Origin: Megaustenia siamemsis
Lineage: Eukaryota > Mollusca > Gastropoda > Stylommatophora > Ariophantidae
Direction: 5' to 3'
Assembly (NCBI GenBank): GCA_032433765.1
Contig: JAVIAB010000101.1
Span: 62,264,092 to 62,328,091, forward strand
DNA length: 64,000 bases
Below, one piece after another: positions 52,951 through 64,000 of this stretch (the stretch's first letter is position 1; every line of letters starts with the position of its first letter). The notes beneath the pieces are model-generated. The model did no database searches. It had not been told where the DNA came from and was given only the letters and a program-made list of their open reading frames with translations. The position numbers and the translations under genes are program-made.

Positions 52951-54654
52951 AAATAAAAAAAAAAATAAAAAAAAAATAAAAAATAAAAAAGCCACAGAAG
53001 GTGGATGCATTGCAGACAAAAAAGGAAAAATGCTAACAGACAATAAGGATATCATAGATAGATGGCAGGAATATATAACATAACTATTTCATGAACAAAG
53101 GGACAAGAAACCAGTTATAAAATGTACATCAGGCTATAAAATCTTAAAATCTGAGGTGGAAAAAGCTATAAAAACAATGAAAAGGGGAAAAGCAGCAGGA
53201 CCTGAAAGCATACAGATAGAGATGATACAGGCACTTGAAGATTTTGGCATTGAAGTGATTACAGACATATGCAACGACATATACCACACAGGATACATAC
53301 CAAATGAACTAAAAACACCAACTTTCATTGCATTGCCTAAAAAGAATGGTGCAGTTGAATGCAGTGACTTTAGAACAATAAGCCTAATGAGCCATGTTAC
53401 AAAAATCTTGCTAAAAGTTATACAAGGAAGGATTCAGAATAAAATCAATACTGAATTAGATGAGCAGCAATTTGGATTTAGGAAAAATAGCGGGACAAAA
53501 GAAGCCATATTCTGCATGAGAACATTAATCGAAAAATACACAGAAGTAAACAAACCAATATATGCCTGCTTCATAGATTACACCAAAGCTTTTGATAGAG
53601 TACACCACAAACAACTTATAGAATGCCTAAAAGAGATACATCTAGATGACATGGATATACGACTAATATGCAATCTATAATGGGAGCAAACAGCAATAAT
53701 AAAATATAACAAAGAGTTCTCTACACCCATTGATATAAAAAGAGGAGTAAGACAAGGATGCATCCTATCACCAAGCTTGTTCAATCTATACACTGAGCAA
53801 ATCTTTAAAAACATCATAGAGATGCCAGGCCTACAAATTAATGGAAAGATAATCAATAACCTAAGATATGCTGACGATACTGTACTACTAGCAGAAAATC
53901 CTAAAGACCTACAACAATTACTTAATGAAATAAACACGACAAGCAAAAAATATGGACTAGATAATAATATCAAAAAGACTAAAACTATGATCATAAACAA
54001 AGAAAATACTCAAAACCCACAAGTGGATATCAAAATTGAAGGAATAGACCTTGAGACAGTTCAGAACTATAACTACCTTGGACATACTATAACCAGTGAT
54101 GGAAAATGTACAACTGAAATAAACAAAAGAATAGGAATGGCAAAAAGTAATTTTAATGTCATGAAGGACATACTAACATCAAAACAAATAACACCAGAGC
54201 TAAAACTAAGAATAGCAAAATGTTACATCTTCTGAATATTCCTATATGGTGCTGAAACATGGACATTAGACAAGAAAACAGAACAGAGTATTGAAGCCTT
54301 TGAAATGTGGATATATAGAAGAATAGGTAGAATTGGATGGAAGGAAAAGAAAACAAATGACAAAGTCTTAAAACAACTAAAAATGAAAAGAGAACTTCTG
54401 AACACAATTAGAACAAGACAAATGCGATTCTTAGGCCATGTTAAAAGACACAACAGCCTACTGAAAGTGATCCTGGAGGGGAAAATACAAGGTAAAAGAG
54501 GCATAGGCAGACCAAGATTAACATGGACGAGTAACATCAAAAGATGGACAAATCAACCGATGACAACCTGCACCATCAAAGCAAGAGATAGAGCAAAATG
54601 GCGCTCCATGGTAGCCAACCTTCGTTGCGGAGACGGCACTCAATGATGATGATG
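52951..54654 (+). mobile_element. LINE family F, best-preserved RT (three in-frame stops)
   Basis: One reading frame from 52991 to 54646 encodes most of a non-LTR reverse transcriptase: RGKAAGPESIQIEMIQAL (RT0/1), VECSDFRTISLMSHVTKI, DEQQFGFRKNSGTKEA, motif A ACFIDYTKAFDRVHHKQL, motif B RGVRQGCILSPSLFN, motif C LRYADDTVLLAENP with intact catalytic Asp pair, then KTKTMI, YNYLGHTITSDGKC, ETWTLDKKTEQSIEAFEMWI, RRIGRIGWK, RFLGHVKRHN and KRGIGRPRLTWTSN. It is interrupted by TAA at 53081, TAA at 53678 and TGA at 54233 but by no frameshift. It is 5'-truncated: no endonuclease is seen and about 40 bp of A-rich sequence precede the ORF. The 3' tail is ATGATGATGATG. It has inserted into another F copy with a 9-bp duplication AGTTCAGTA (52942-52950 and 54655-54663). 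Confidence 0.92.
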
Positions 54655-55200
54655 AGTTCAGTATCATCAGCAGATATTAGGTTATTGATTATCTTTCCAT
54701 TAATTTATAGGCATGGCATCTCTGTGATGTTTTTAAAGATCTGTTCAGTGTATAGATTGAATAAGCTTGGTGATAGGATGCATCCTTGTCTTATTCCATT
54801 TTTCTCATGCAGAATATAGCTTCTTCTGTCCCACTATATTTCCTCAATCCAAATTGCTGCTCATCTAATTCAGTATTGATTTTATTCTCAATCCTTCCTT
54901 GTATAACTTTTAGCGAGATTTTTGTAACATGGCTCACTAGGCTTATTGTTCTAAAGTCACTGCATTCAACTGCACCATTCTTTTTAGGCAATGCAATTAA
55001 CATTGATGTCTTTAGTTAATTTGGTATGTATCCTTTATAGTATATGCCGTTGCATAGGTCTGTAATCACTTCAATGCCAAAATCCTCTAGTGGCTGTATC
55101 ATCTCTACCTGTTTGCTGTCAGGTCCTGTTGCTTTTCCCTTTTTCATGGTAAATCTTTTTCCACCACAGATTTTAAGATTTTATAGCCAGGTGTTAAAGA
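54655..55200 (-). mobile_element. LINE family F, 5' half of the split older copy
   Basis: The minus strand encodes RGKATGPDSKQVEMIQPLED, then ALPKKNGAVECSDFRTISLV, INTELDEQQFGLRKYSGTEE and, after an internal deletion, RQGCILSPSLFNLYTEQIFK and the catalytic box up to ADDTE. It stops at the F insertion point and resumes at 52950 (TGAACTAGTTGCAG on the minus strand). Confidence 0.87.
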
Positions 55201-55246
55201 ATATAATTTGTTCAAAACGGTATTAATCACAAGATAGATGGACAAC

Positions 55247-55502
55247 AGCATCATCATCAAGTACCGGGTCTACTAGCGTAGATGATCATGTCTCTTCACA
55301 ACATTCGATCTCGACAATTATATTTATGATTTCAGATGTTGACTTTCGCCAAGCTATTCTTTTAACCTGTCTGGTATCTTCTCTCTTTCCTTCCTTATAT
55401 TTCTTTGTCCCTAAATGTTCCTAGTTGTTACAATATATTTCAGTTGTTCTATTCTCATTACATGGCCAAACAATGATGATTGTTTCTTCCTAATATTTCT
55501 TT
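55247..55502 (-). mobile_element. LINE family H, 3' end fragment
   Basis: The minus strand covers RKKQSSLFGHVMRIEQLKYI, EGKRERRYQTG-LKE-like sequence and the 3' end (CATCATCATCAAGTACCGGG on the plus strand). Confidence 0.8.
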
Positions 55503-55887
55503 GTACAATCATAAATCGCCACAAGATGGACATAGTAGGACAATGTCATACTTTCATATTAATAGTGAATGTGGTACTGCTTTTAACTTGCAAGCTTTGT
55601 TACGTCGAGCTTACTGACTGAAACCTATACTCTGAGTTATAACGCCTTTTTCCTTTTCTATATTTATATTTGTAAGATAAACAAGATCAGATTGTTGCTT
55701 ATACACGCATATTGTTCAACACCAATACTTCCATAGCACTATTCTGTAATTCTGGGAATATCTAATCACACTTGAGCCGAGATATTTGGAAAGGGCTTGT
55801 TCTTGAACTACAGTTTCAGAGCTCCATATGGGAATTTATGAGAACATGTCTTCCTCTGCTAACCTGAACCCCTATAGTTCGTACATC
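55503..55887. other. Unassigned AT-rich sequence
   Basis: No recognisable gene or repeat. Confidence 0.4.
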
Positions 55888-56737
55888 ATCATCATCATCA
55901 AGTACCATGCCTGCTGGTAGAGGTGATCATATCTCTCCACAACTTTTGAACTCGACAGTTATCTATCATTTCTGTTGTTGCCCTTTTTGCAAGCCATTCT
56001 CTTAAGATGTCTGGTATCTTTTCTCTTTGTTTCCCCATCTCTATTTCCTTCAATTTTTCCGGTTGTCACAACATTTTCTAGAATTCGATTTTTATTTCAT
56101 GACCAAAACAATGATGATTGTTCCTTCCTGATATTGAAAATTAGCTCTTTCCATTGATGCGGCTTCTTTCAGAACGTTTTCATTACTCTTCTTTGCTGTC
56201 CTTGCTATTGACAGCATTCTGTAAAATCACATTTCTACAGCCCCGAGTGATTTTCTTGTCTGTTGTCCAATTGTCCATGATTCACATCCATATGTTAAGA
56301 CTGATTCTACATAACAATTAAGAACTCTTTTTTCTTCTTTCTATTGTCAAAAATGGATTGCACAGTCCTTTCTCATTATTTATTGCTATTTATCATATGT
56401 ATATGTCTGAGCCATTCTGCACCTCACCTTTGTTATACATCTACCATCTGAGGTTAACATTGTTCCCAGAGAGTAAATTTCACTTACATTTTTTATATAT
56501 TGATCCACTTGTGCATTACAGTGATGGCTTTCTCTTTGTTGCTGCCATTACTTCTATATTTTTGCTATTAAGGCGGAGTCTTTTATTTTTGCTTACTTTC
56601 ACTATAATGTCTAACATTTCGTGTAACTCATTTTCAGTTTTAGCAATTAGGACTGTATTATCAGCATACCTTAGATTATTTATATTATGACCACCATTGT
56701 TATTCCAGGCATGTCCCTTATGGATCTTAAAGTAATC

Positions 56738-56772
<35 letters not shown>

Positions 56773-57005
56773 CACAGCTGGTGACAGCACACAACCTTGC
56801 CTAACACCATGGTTTTATTTGTTGAAATATTCCCAATTTATTTCCAGTTCTATTGGCCGCTATTTATTGCCAGTACATGTTCTTTATTATTCTTAGATCT
56901 TTTTTGCCTACGTTTATGCCGTCTGAAATTGTGATTTTTTCTTTGTCCTTTACTTTGTCAAATGCTGTGTTGATTTACTTTTACATGATTACATTCTATG
57001 ATTTT
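55888..57005 (-). mobile_element. LINE family H, longest copy, with degraded catalytic box
   Basis: The minus strand holds the RT from about the ADKVKDKEKITISDGINVGK region, through a motif C readable as LRYADNTVLIAKTENELHEM (Asp-Asn replacing Asp-Asp), RLNSKNIEVMAATK, and the C-terminal FYRR-LSIARTAKKSNENVLK and the 3' end with a (GAT)n tail. A TA array interrupts the copy at 56738-56768. Confidence 0.82.
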
Positions 57006-57454
57006 TAAACAAATATAATTAATCAAATTTCTTTAAACCTTCGCGGACTGCCCGTGAGGACATATCGGTCTCACGGCGGTCTGTGTATTACCATTTAATA
57101 ATATCTGGACAGGACATTCTATTCAAAAAATCATCTGAATGATATACAATTTGATAAGAGTGCCACGCCGTAAATAGTTTGTCACAGTGTGATACAATGC
57201 ATCATAAGAAGAATACAATATGTTATGCAGCCCACTTTTGATAAAGTAGACAAGACAGAAACTAATTCACCGTGTCATGTTAATCCAGTATTCACGCATG
57301 GACGTAAATACTGGATAATCAGACTTTGGACAAAATTGTCTCAAAGGTTACAAAATGTAGGCTTTACAAAATAGTGTTTACAATAATATTAATATAATTA
57401 GAGAATTGATTGTTTTAGAGTCCCAGTAAAACGTCACCTCATGAAACGCTTAAT
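57006..57454. other. Unassigned sequence
   Basis: Contains GCGGACTGCCCGTGAGGACA near 57043 and small ORFs with no recognisable domain. It may hold part of another element. Confidence 0.4.
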
Positions 57455-57695
57455 GTATCTTCTTCTTTTCTCCTTCATTTGCCTTTCAGCGCCGAGGGGA
57501 GATGGCGGTCGTTATTCCTAGCATTTTTCCCTGTTCTTCATTTCTGATGTTGTCCGTCAGACTATTTAGTGTCATTATCTGACAGTTTTCATCTCAGTAG
57601 AGGTTATTTTATTTTTCTTATTGTTTTTGTAACAATGGTCCAGGACTGTCATTGGTAGCACAACGTTGGAATGAAGATTATATTGTAAATCTCTC
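57455..57695 (-). mobile_element. LINE family A, 3' end with internal deletion
   Basis: The plus strand TGCCTTTCAGCGCCGAGGGG starts the family end, then jumps to GTTATTCCTAGCATTTTTCC and on to TTGGTAGCACAACGTTGGAA. About 200 bp of family A are missing between the two. Confidence 0.75.
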
Positions 57696-57895
57696 TTGTT
57701 TTATTATTTTTTACGCCGCCATTTGTAGTTGTTGTTTCTATTTGATCTGCCCTATAGCAATAATGTTCTCTTGTGAGGGAGGATGTCGTTTTCTCACATC
57801 ATGATATCCTCATACCATGTGTATAGTTATCAATCATTCACTTTCTTTACAGTTTCGCATATTTGACAGATTGATATTCCCTAACAATATTAAAA
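57696..57895. other. Unassigned sequence
   Basis: No recognisable feature. Confidence 0.35.
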
Positions 57896-58490
57896 AAGGT
57901 AAATGAATGTAAATATTTGGGAACTTTGTTAACCTCAGACAGAAGATGTACAACAGAGGTGGGATGCAGAATGGCTCAGGCAAAATCAGATTTTCAAAAA
58001 ATGAGGAAGATACTATGCAATCCATTTTTGACAATCGAAACAAGAAAAATAGTTCTTAAATGTTATGTAGAGCCAGTCTTAACTTATGGATGTGAATCAT
58101 TGACAATTGAACAACAGACAAGAAAATCACTGGAGTCTGTAGAAATGTGGTTTTACAGAAGAATGTTGAGAATACCATGGACAACTAAGAAGAGTAATGA
58201 AAACGTTCAGAAAGAGGTCAAAGCAAAAAGAGAGCTAATTTCCATTATTAGGAAGATACAATCATCATTTTTTGGCCATGTCATGAGAAGAGAACAACTG
58301 GAATATAATGTAAAAACTGGAAACATTGAGGGACGAAGAGATAGAGGGAAGGAAAGAGTAAAAAATACCAGACAGCTTAAGAGAATGGCTTGGCAGAAGG
58401 TCAACAACAGAAATGATAAATAGCTGCCGAGATCGAATGTTGTGGAGAGACATGATCACCAACGTCAGCAGGCCCAGTAATTGATGTTGA
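57896..58490 (+). mobile_element. LINE family H, 3' part, well preserved
   Basis: A 168-codon ORF (57917-58423) with no internal stop: MGTLLTSDRRCTTEVGCRMA, AQAKSDFQKMRKILCNPFLT, LKCYVEPVLTYGCESLTIEQ, WFYRRMLRIPWTTKKSNENV, SIIRKIQSSFFGHVMRREQL and EGRRDRGKERVKNTRQLKRM. It is the post-RT region of a non-LTR element and is 5'-truncated. The end GTCAGCAGGCCCAGTAATTG leads to a GATGTTGATGAT tail. Confidence 0.88.
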
Positions 58491-58734
58491 TGATATTCCC
58501 AAAAGAGTACTTAAATGTCGCCAACAATGCAATTCTAACACGCTGGTTACAGAATTATAAACATGATAAATTGTACATCGTGTATATGTTAGAACGATTG
58601 ATCTAAATCAATGTCACTTGTATTTATTTCCATTTACTTACTGAATCTGTTGTCAACAACATTAATGCAATCTGAAAAGGGTGATTTAAATATTAGTACA
58701 GTACAATTATAAACATACTGCAGTTGTGTATACT
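58491..58734. other. Unassigned AT-rich sequence
   Basis: No recognisable feature. Confidence 0.4.
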
Positions 58735-61700
58735 TCTTCTGCATCTTCTACCTTTTAGCTCCCAGTGGAGCATAGGTCTTCAACAAACACTTTCCAAGTC
58801 GTTCTGTTTTAAGCAATTCTTTTAAGATCATTCCATGTCTTCCCCATCATCTTCATCTCTGCTTCGATCTGTCTTCTCCAAGAATTCCTTGGTCTTCCTC
58901 TTTGTCTTTTCCTCTGGGGATTCCAAAAAAGGGCCTGTTGTGTGATACTCTCAGTTGGCTTCCGTAGTGTGTGTCCTATCCATCGCCATCGTCTTCGCTG
59001 TATCTCTTTATCCACTGGTATTTGACCGGTACATTTCCATAATTCCACGTTAGTGACTTTGTCCTGCCATTTCCATCCCTTTATTCTGCGCAAGCATCAA
59101 TTAATGAAAGTCTGTTCCTTCGTGATTGTCAGTTTTGTTATTCTCCATGTTTCACAGCCATATAATAGGACTGACTGAAACTTGGAGTTGACAATTTTAA
59201 TTTTTGTATTTAACCTAATTTCTTTGGACATTAATCTTTCCCAGTGCAAAAAAGTCCCACTTGCTTATGATATCCTTATGTTGGTATCATTTTCTGTTCC
59301 TCCCTCTTTATCTATATTACTGCCCAGATATATGTAAGATTGTACGTCTAGTAGAGGTATTTCTCCTAATGTTATTTTGTTATTGCCAAATGCATTAATA
59401 TTCATAATGTTGGTCTTATCTCTATTAATCTTCAGTCCTAGCTGTTATGATCTCTCAACAATTATGCTCATTTAATTCTGCATCTGCTGATGGCTGTGTG
59501 ATAGGAGAGCTATTTCATCAGCAAAGTCTAAATCATCAAGTTGCTTGGTCCGTGACCACTGAATTCCATTTCTGTTGTTTTGAGTTATTTTCATAACCCA
59601 ATCTATGACCAGAATAAATAGAAATGGAGACAGAAGGCATCCCTGCCTTACTCCTATTCTTATTTCAAATGCTTCTGTAAGCTGCCCTTCATGCACCACA
59701 CTGCATTTTATTCCTTCATACATTGTTTTTATCATGTTATTAATCTTTATGGGGATTCCGTAATGACACAGTAACTTCCAAAGCATTCCTCTGACTAAAC
59801 TATCAAATGCCTTTTCGTAATCTATGAATCCAATATAAAGTAGGGACTGTAGTTCTAAACTTTGTTCAACTATTACACGTAGAGTAGTTATTTGATCAGC
59901 ACATGATCTGTTCTTCCTAAAACCTGTTATTCATCTCTCAAATGTGTCTCTATGACCTCTTTTAGTCTATCCATAATGATTCTGCTTAATATTTTTCCTG
60001 ACACTGATAGTAGCATAATTCCCCTATAATGTGTGCACTCCTGTAAACTTCCTTTCTTTGGTAGTTTGATCATATAACCTTCTCTCCAATCTTTAGGTAT
60101 TTCTTCCCTCTCCCAAATTTTATCCAATAGATCATGTAACATCTTGGTAGAGGTGTTAATATCTGCTTTGATGGCTTCCGAAGGAATTTCATCTGGTCCT
60201 GTGGCTTTACCATCTTTTAATAGATTGATGGCTTTCATTATTTCTTCTTTGCTTGGTTTTCCGCAGTTAACGTGTAACTCTTCTTCTGCTGGTAGTATAT
60301 CTGGAGGATTATTTGAGCCGGGTCTGTTCAAAAGTTTTTCAAAGTGCTCTTTCCATCTCTCCATTTGTTCCCTTATATTACTAAGCAGATTTCATTTCTT
60401 ATCTTTGATAAAGGCGTTAATCTGTTTGTATCTTCCACTTAATTTATTTGTTCTGTTGTACAGTTCTTTCATATTCCCTTTATTTGCTGCTTCTTCTGCC
60501 TCTTTAGCTAGTTCATCTATATATAATTCCTCTTATCCCTTTTAATGCATCTTCTCACTTCTTTGTTCACCTCTGTGTAAGCTTCCTGTGTCTTGGCTTT
60601 ATTACTTCTTGTTTTGCTTTTATTTATGTCTGCTTTCTTGTTCTTTCTTTCTTTAATTTTATCCAGGGTCTCTGCTGTCACCCATGCCTTATCCTGACGT
60701 TCTCTTTTCTCCAATGTTTCTTCGCATGTCTCTTTCCATATATTTTGTACCTGTTTCCAATGATCTTCTGTATTTATTGTATTTTCTAGTTGTTGGAGGA
60801 CTTGGTATTTGTTTGATATTGTGACTGTGAATTTATCTTTAATTCCTTGTTCTTTAAGAAACCCTACATTGAAATACTTTCTACCCGTATTCGTTGTAGT
60901 ATACCTTTTTAATTTAATTTTAAGTTTGGCTAACAGAAGATGATGATCAGAAGCTACATCTGCCCCTCTATATACTTTTACATCCTGTAAGGATGACTTA
61001 AACGTATTATTAATACATATGTGATCAATTTGATTTTCCGTTCTATGATCTGGTGACACCCATGTAGCTTTGTGTATTCTTTTATGTTGGAATATTGTTC
61101 CTCCTAGGCGCATTTGATTAAGGGCGCAGAAATTCACAAAAATCTCTCCATTCTCGTTTATATCTCCAAGTCCATGTTTTCCCATAATCTCTTCGAAGCC
61201 TCTGTTGTCTGATCCTACTTTAGCATTTAGGTCTCCCATCAAGATTATAATATCCTTGGCTCGTCTTGTATCCATCTGACATTGTAGCTGTTTATAAAAA
61301 TCATCTTTAACTGAGTCATCCTTATCGTTGGTTGGTGCATAGCATTGTATAATGTGAATTTTATTTTGTTTTGGTTGTTCTAAATGTTGCTCTCACCAGT
61401 CTTGGTCCCACTGCCTCCCATTCTATTAGTGTCTTCTGTGCATTCTTTGATAGCATTATAGCTACCCCTTCGCTATGTTGTGCTCCTGGTTCCTGGTGTC
61501 CTGATGATAAAATCATCTCCCCTGTATTAAATTTTATTCTCTCCGTTCCCAGCCATCTTGTTTCACACATTCCCAGAATATCTATCTTGTAGTTAGTCAT
61601 TTCTGCTGCCACTTGTGCCGCTTTTCCCTGTTCGTTAAGGGTACGAACATTCCAGGTGCCAATTCTGGAGGATTTCCTAGTAGACAAAGGGTGAGTCGGC

Positions 61701-61975
61701 AACCCGGACTCCTTATGGCTTTCTCCGGATTGCGTCATACGTCTCTTAGACAGAGAACCATTCTCTTTCCTGGTTGACGGATTAACTTTATCTTTATTTG
61801 CCTTGTTCATGTTTGTGAAGTTTTTTGGCTTATTTTTTTACAGTATGGGATAGCCAGTCCCATGCCTAACCCTCCTTTCTCGCCTCTTACGAACATGCCT
61901 GGTAGAGTACAGCGCCGCTATTCTTTACTCCCTTTTCGGGCCCCGGCAGCGCACGGGCGAGTTGTGTATTCCAAC
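58735..61975 (-). mobile_element. RTE-like LINE (family E), near full length, endonuclease + RT, inactive
   Basis: Minus-strand element of about 3.2 kb. Endonuclease (61810-60517, one shift near 61275-61361): RIGTWNVRTLNEQGKA, ILGMCETRWLGTERIKF, GDLNAKVGSDNRGFEEIMGK, TENQIDHI and RGADVASDHHLLLAKLKI, so the conserved N, E, D/N, D and SDH residues of the apurinic-type fold are present. RT (60364-59472, with stops and shifts): DGKATGPDEIPSEAIKADIN, LPKKGSLQECTHYRGIMLLS, motif A FIDYEKAFD, motif B RQGCLLSPFLFILVIDWV, and motif C LDFADEIALL. The catalytic Asp pair reads Asp-Glu, so the RT is probably dead. C-terminal part (59093-58809): WRWIGHTLRKPTESITQQAL and QRGRPRNSWRRQIEAEMKMM. The order and length fit the RTE/BovB-type group, whose host-annotated relatives are named craniofacial development protein 2-like. 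A partial second copy follows at 62825. Confidence 0.9.
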
Positions 61976-62824
61976 TAGGAATTTTGTGTTCAATGTGTGA
62001 CTTTGTTATACCTGATTAAGGCTTTTGTAGAAACGTTGTAGCTTGTCTTGTTTTTTGTTAGTTTAACTGCTCAAAACCATTTAACATTTATTTTCTTTGT
62101 TTTTTTCCAGTTGTACACGCGGCCCGGTTTAGTAATTCATATGTATTATATATAATATATGTGCTTTCTCCTTACCAACACACTATTTTGTTACTATTGT
62201 CATCTATATTCTTCTTAACAGCAAAAAGGCTGTGAAGTATTATCTGAAAAGTTTAAAGCCCTGCTTTTTTCAATTATTTTAATTTGTCAATTATTTTAAT
62301 TATTAATTTTAAATTGTAAGACAAAAGAAAATACAGCAGTGGTATGTAGATAACTTTCTGATAAGTTGAATCAACTATATATATATAAAGTGATAGAAAA
62401 AAAGTGATTTGTCAACGCTGACTGAGAAGAGATACCTGAATGTAGGTACTGTTGACAAAATTATTGTATGGGAAATAAATAAAATGTCGCCCAGCCATTG
62501 AACGTGTCTTTACTTCATGAGTGGTCAGTGTTGACAATTCAATAAATGTGGACGTTGTTAAAATGTTTAACTCTTTCATCAGAACTGGGAGATGTGTGTT
62601 ACAGCAACAGAACGTCATGTGGTAGGAAGAAAAAAAAAACAGTTATTACCTTACATTTTATATGTATATATATATCATATGATATATGCTGTTGAACCGT
62701 CAATTAATTCATTAAATGTTTAGGATGCGCACAACGTTTGGTCATTTCTCTTTTATATTCTTGCTATTTATATATGCAAATAAAAAAAAACGTAGTGTAC
62801 CGTTACTCCAACTGTCGTATAGAG
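61976..62824. other. Unassigned sequence between two LINE E copies
   Basis: AT-rich. Short TATATA runs and a poly(A)/(T)-rich stretch are present, but no coding signature. Confidence 0.4.
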
Positions 62825-64000
62825 AATATGGTGTTCTTCTGCTATCTTTCAGCTCCCTGTGGAGCATAGGTCGTCAACAAACACTTTCCAAGCCGTTCTG
62901 TTTTTTGCCAATCTTTTAAGATCACTCCATGTCTTCCCCATCACTTTCATCTATTCTTATATCTGTCCTGTCCAAGAATTCATTAGTCTTCCTATTTGTC
63001 TTTTCCCTTGAGATTCCCTAAAAAGGGCCAGTTGTGTAATACTGTCAGTTGGCTTCTGCAGTGTGTGTCCTATCCAGCACCATCGTTTTCGCTGTATCTC
63101 TTTATCCACTGGTATTTGACTTGTACATTTCCATAATTCTATGTTAGTGATTTTGTCCTGCCATTTCCATACTTTTAATCTGCGTAAGCATCCATTAATA
63201 AAAGGCTATACCTTCATGATTGTCAATTGTGTTGTTCTCCCTGTTTCACAGCCATATAATAGGACTGACTGAAACTTGGAGTTGACAATTTTAATTTTTG
63301 TATTTAACCTAATTTCTTTGGACATTAATGTTTCCCAGTGCAAAAAAGCCCCACTTGCTTATGATATCCTTATGTTGGTATCATTTTCTGTTCCTCCCTC
63401 TTTATCTATATTACTGCTCAGATATATGTAAGATTGTACGTCTAATAGAGGTATTTTTCCTAATTTTATTTTGTTATTGCCAAATGCATTAATTTTCATA
63501 ATGTTGGTCTTACCTTTATTAATCTTCAGTCCTAGCTGTTATGATCTCTCAACAATTATGCTCATTTAATTCTGCATCTGCTGATGGCTGTGTGATTGGA
63601 GAGTTATGTCATCAGCAAAGTCTAAATCATCAAGTTGCTTGGTCCGTGACCACTGAATTCCATTTCTGTTGTTTTGAGTTATTTTCATAACCAAATCTAT
63701 GACCAGAATAAATAGAAATGGAGACAGAAGGCATCCCTGCCTTACTCCTATTCTTATTTCAAATGCTTCTGTAAGCTGCCTTTCATGCACCACGCTGCAT
63801 TTTATTCCTTTATACATTTTTTTTATCATGTTATTAAACTTTATGGGGATTCCGTTCTCTCCATAATGATTCTGCTTAATATTTTTCCTGGCACTGATAG
63901 TAGCATAATTCCCTATAATTTGTGCACTCCTGTAAACTTCCTTTCTTTGGTAGTTTGATCATATAACCTTCTCTCCAGTCTTTAGGTATTTCTTCCCTCT
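62825..64000 (-). mobile_element. RTE-like LINE (family E), second copy, runs off the window
   Basis: Same orientation and colinear with the 58735 element from its 3' end. The minus strand has motif B RQGCLLSPFLFILVIDLV and motif C LDFADDITLQSH, with the catalytic Asp pair intact, unlike the other copy. About 205 bp corresponding to 59766-59970 of the other copy are missing at 63855, which removes RT motif A (IDYEKAFD). It is cut by the window edge. Confidence 0.87.

Overview
This looks like intergenic nuclear DNA from an invertebrate, most likely a mollusc and perhaps a gastropod. It is AT-rich, full of simple repeats and packed with broken retroelements. The only trace of a cellular gene is a decayed secreted protein with a galactose-binding-like domain followed by EGF-like repeats, an architecture I associate with gastropods. 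The taxonomic call is inference. I see no intact host gene, no functional RNA gene, no operon and no CRISPR array.

Layout. 1-2.7 kb: LINE tails, a dispersed repeat carrying a SINE, and LINE family I inserted in a CTAAC-rich tract. 2.7-6.5 kb: a Penelope-like element (PLE; reverse transcriptase plus GIY-YIG endonuclease) inserted in LINE family G. 6.5-13.4 kb: LINE families F, E and A, SINEs B, C and D, and a 35-bp minisatellite. 13.4-20.5 kb: unassigned sequence, a Cys-rich remnant, a 1-kb CTTT array, LINE G split by a SINE, the EGF pseudogene and a minisatellite. 20.5-26.1 kb: LINE N, SINE C, LINE G, a 25-bp minisatellite with a 123-bp higher-order unit, and LINE F. 26.1-35.2 kb: LINEs H, A, J and G, the second copy of the dispersed repeat, and SINEs. 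35.2-38.9 kb: a second PLE inserted in an RNase H-bearing LINE (L). 39-43.7 kb: LINE G running into a ~44-copy 34-bp minisatellite, then LINE A and SINE C. 43.8-49.2 kb: LINE A split by LINE I, LINE H, a 1.69-kb TA-flanked DNA transposon and SINE C. 49.4-55.2 kb: an ATATT array, LINE L, a 12-bp array, and a LINE F copy inserted into another LINE F copy. 55.2-64 kb: LINE H, and two direct copies of an RTE-like LINE (E), one retaining most of the endonuclease and reverse transcriptase.

Six insertions are dated relative to their hosts by target-site duplications (TSDs) that I could read directly: PLE into G, PLE into L, F into G, F into F, I into A, and I into the CTAAC tract. A SINE A insertion with its TSD is shared by two copies of one larger repeat. 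Every autonomous element I can read carries stops, frameshifts, deletions or lost catalytic residues. The most intact reverse transcriptase is the F copy at 52951-54654, with three in-frame stops.

The most unusual structure is the 3' end of the two PLE copies. Both have a 1.5-1.8 kb purine-rich (+ strand) tract of tandem repeats between the GIY-YIG ORF and the terminus, and both end in a hammerhead-ribozyme-like motif. Letters A to N are local names for families defined by comparison within this window only.
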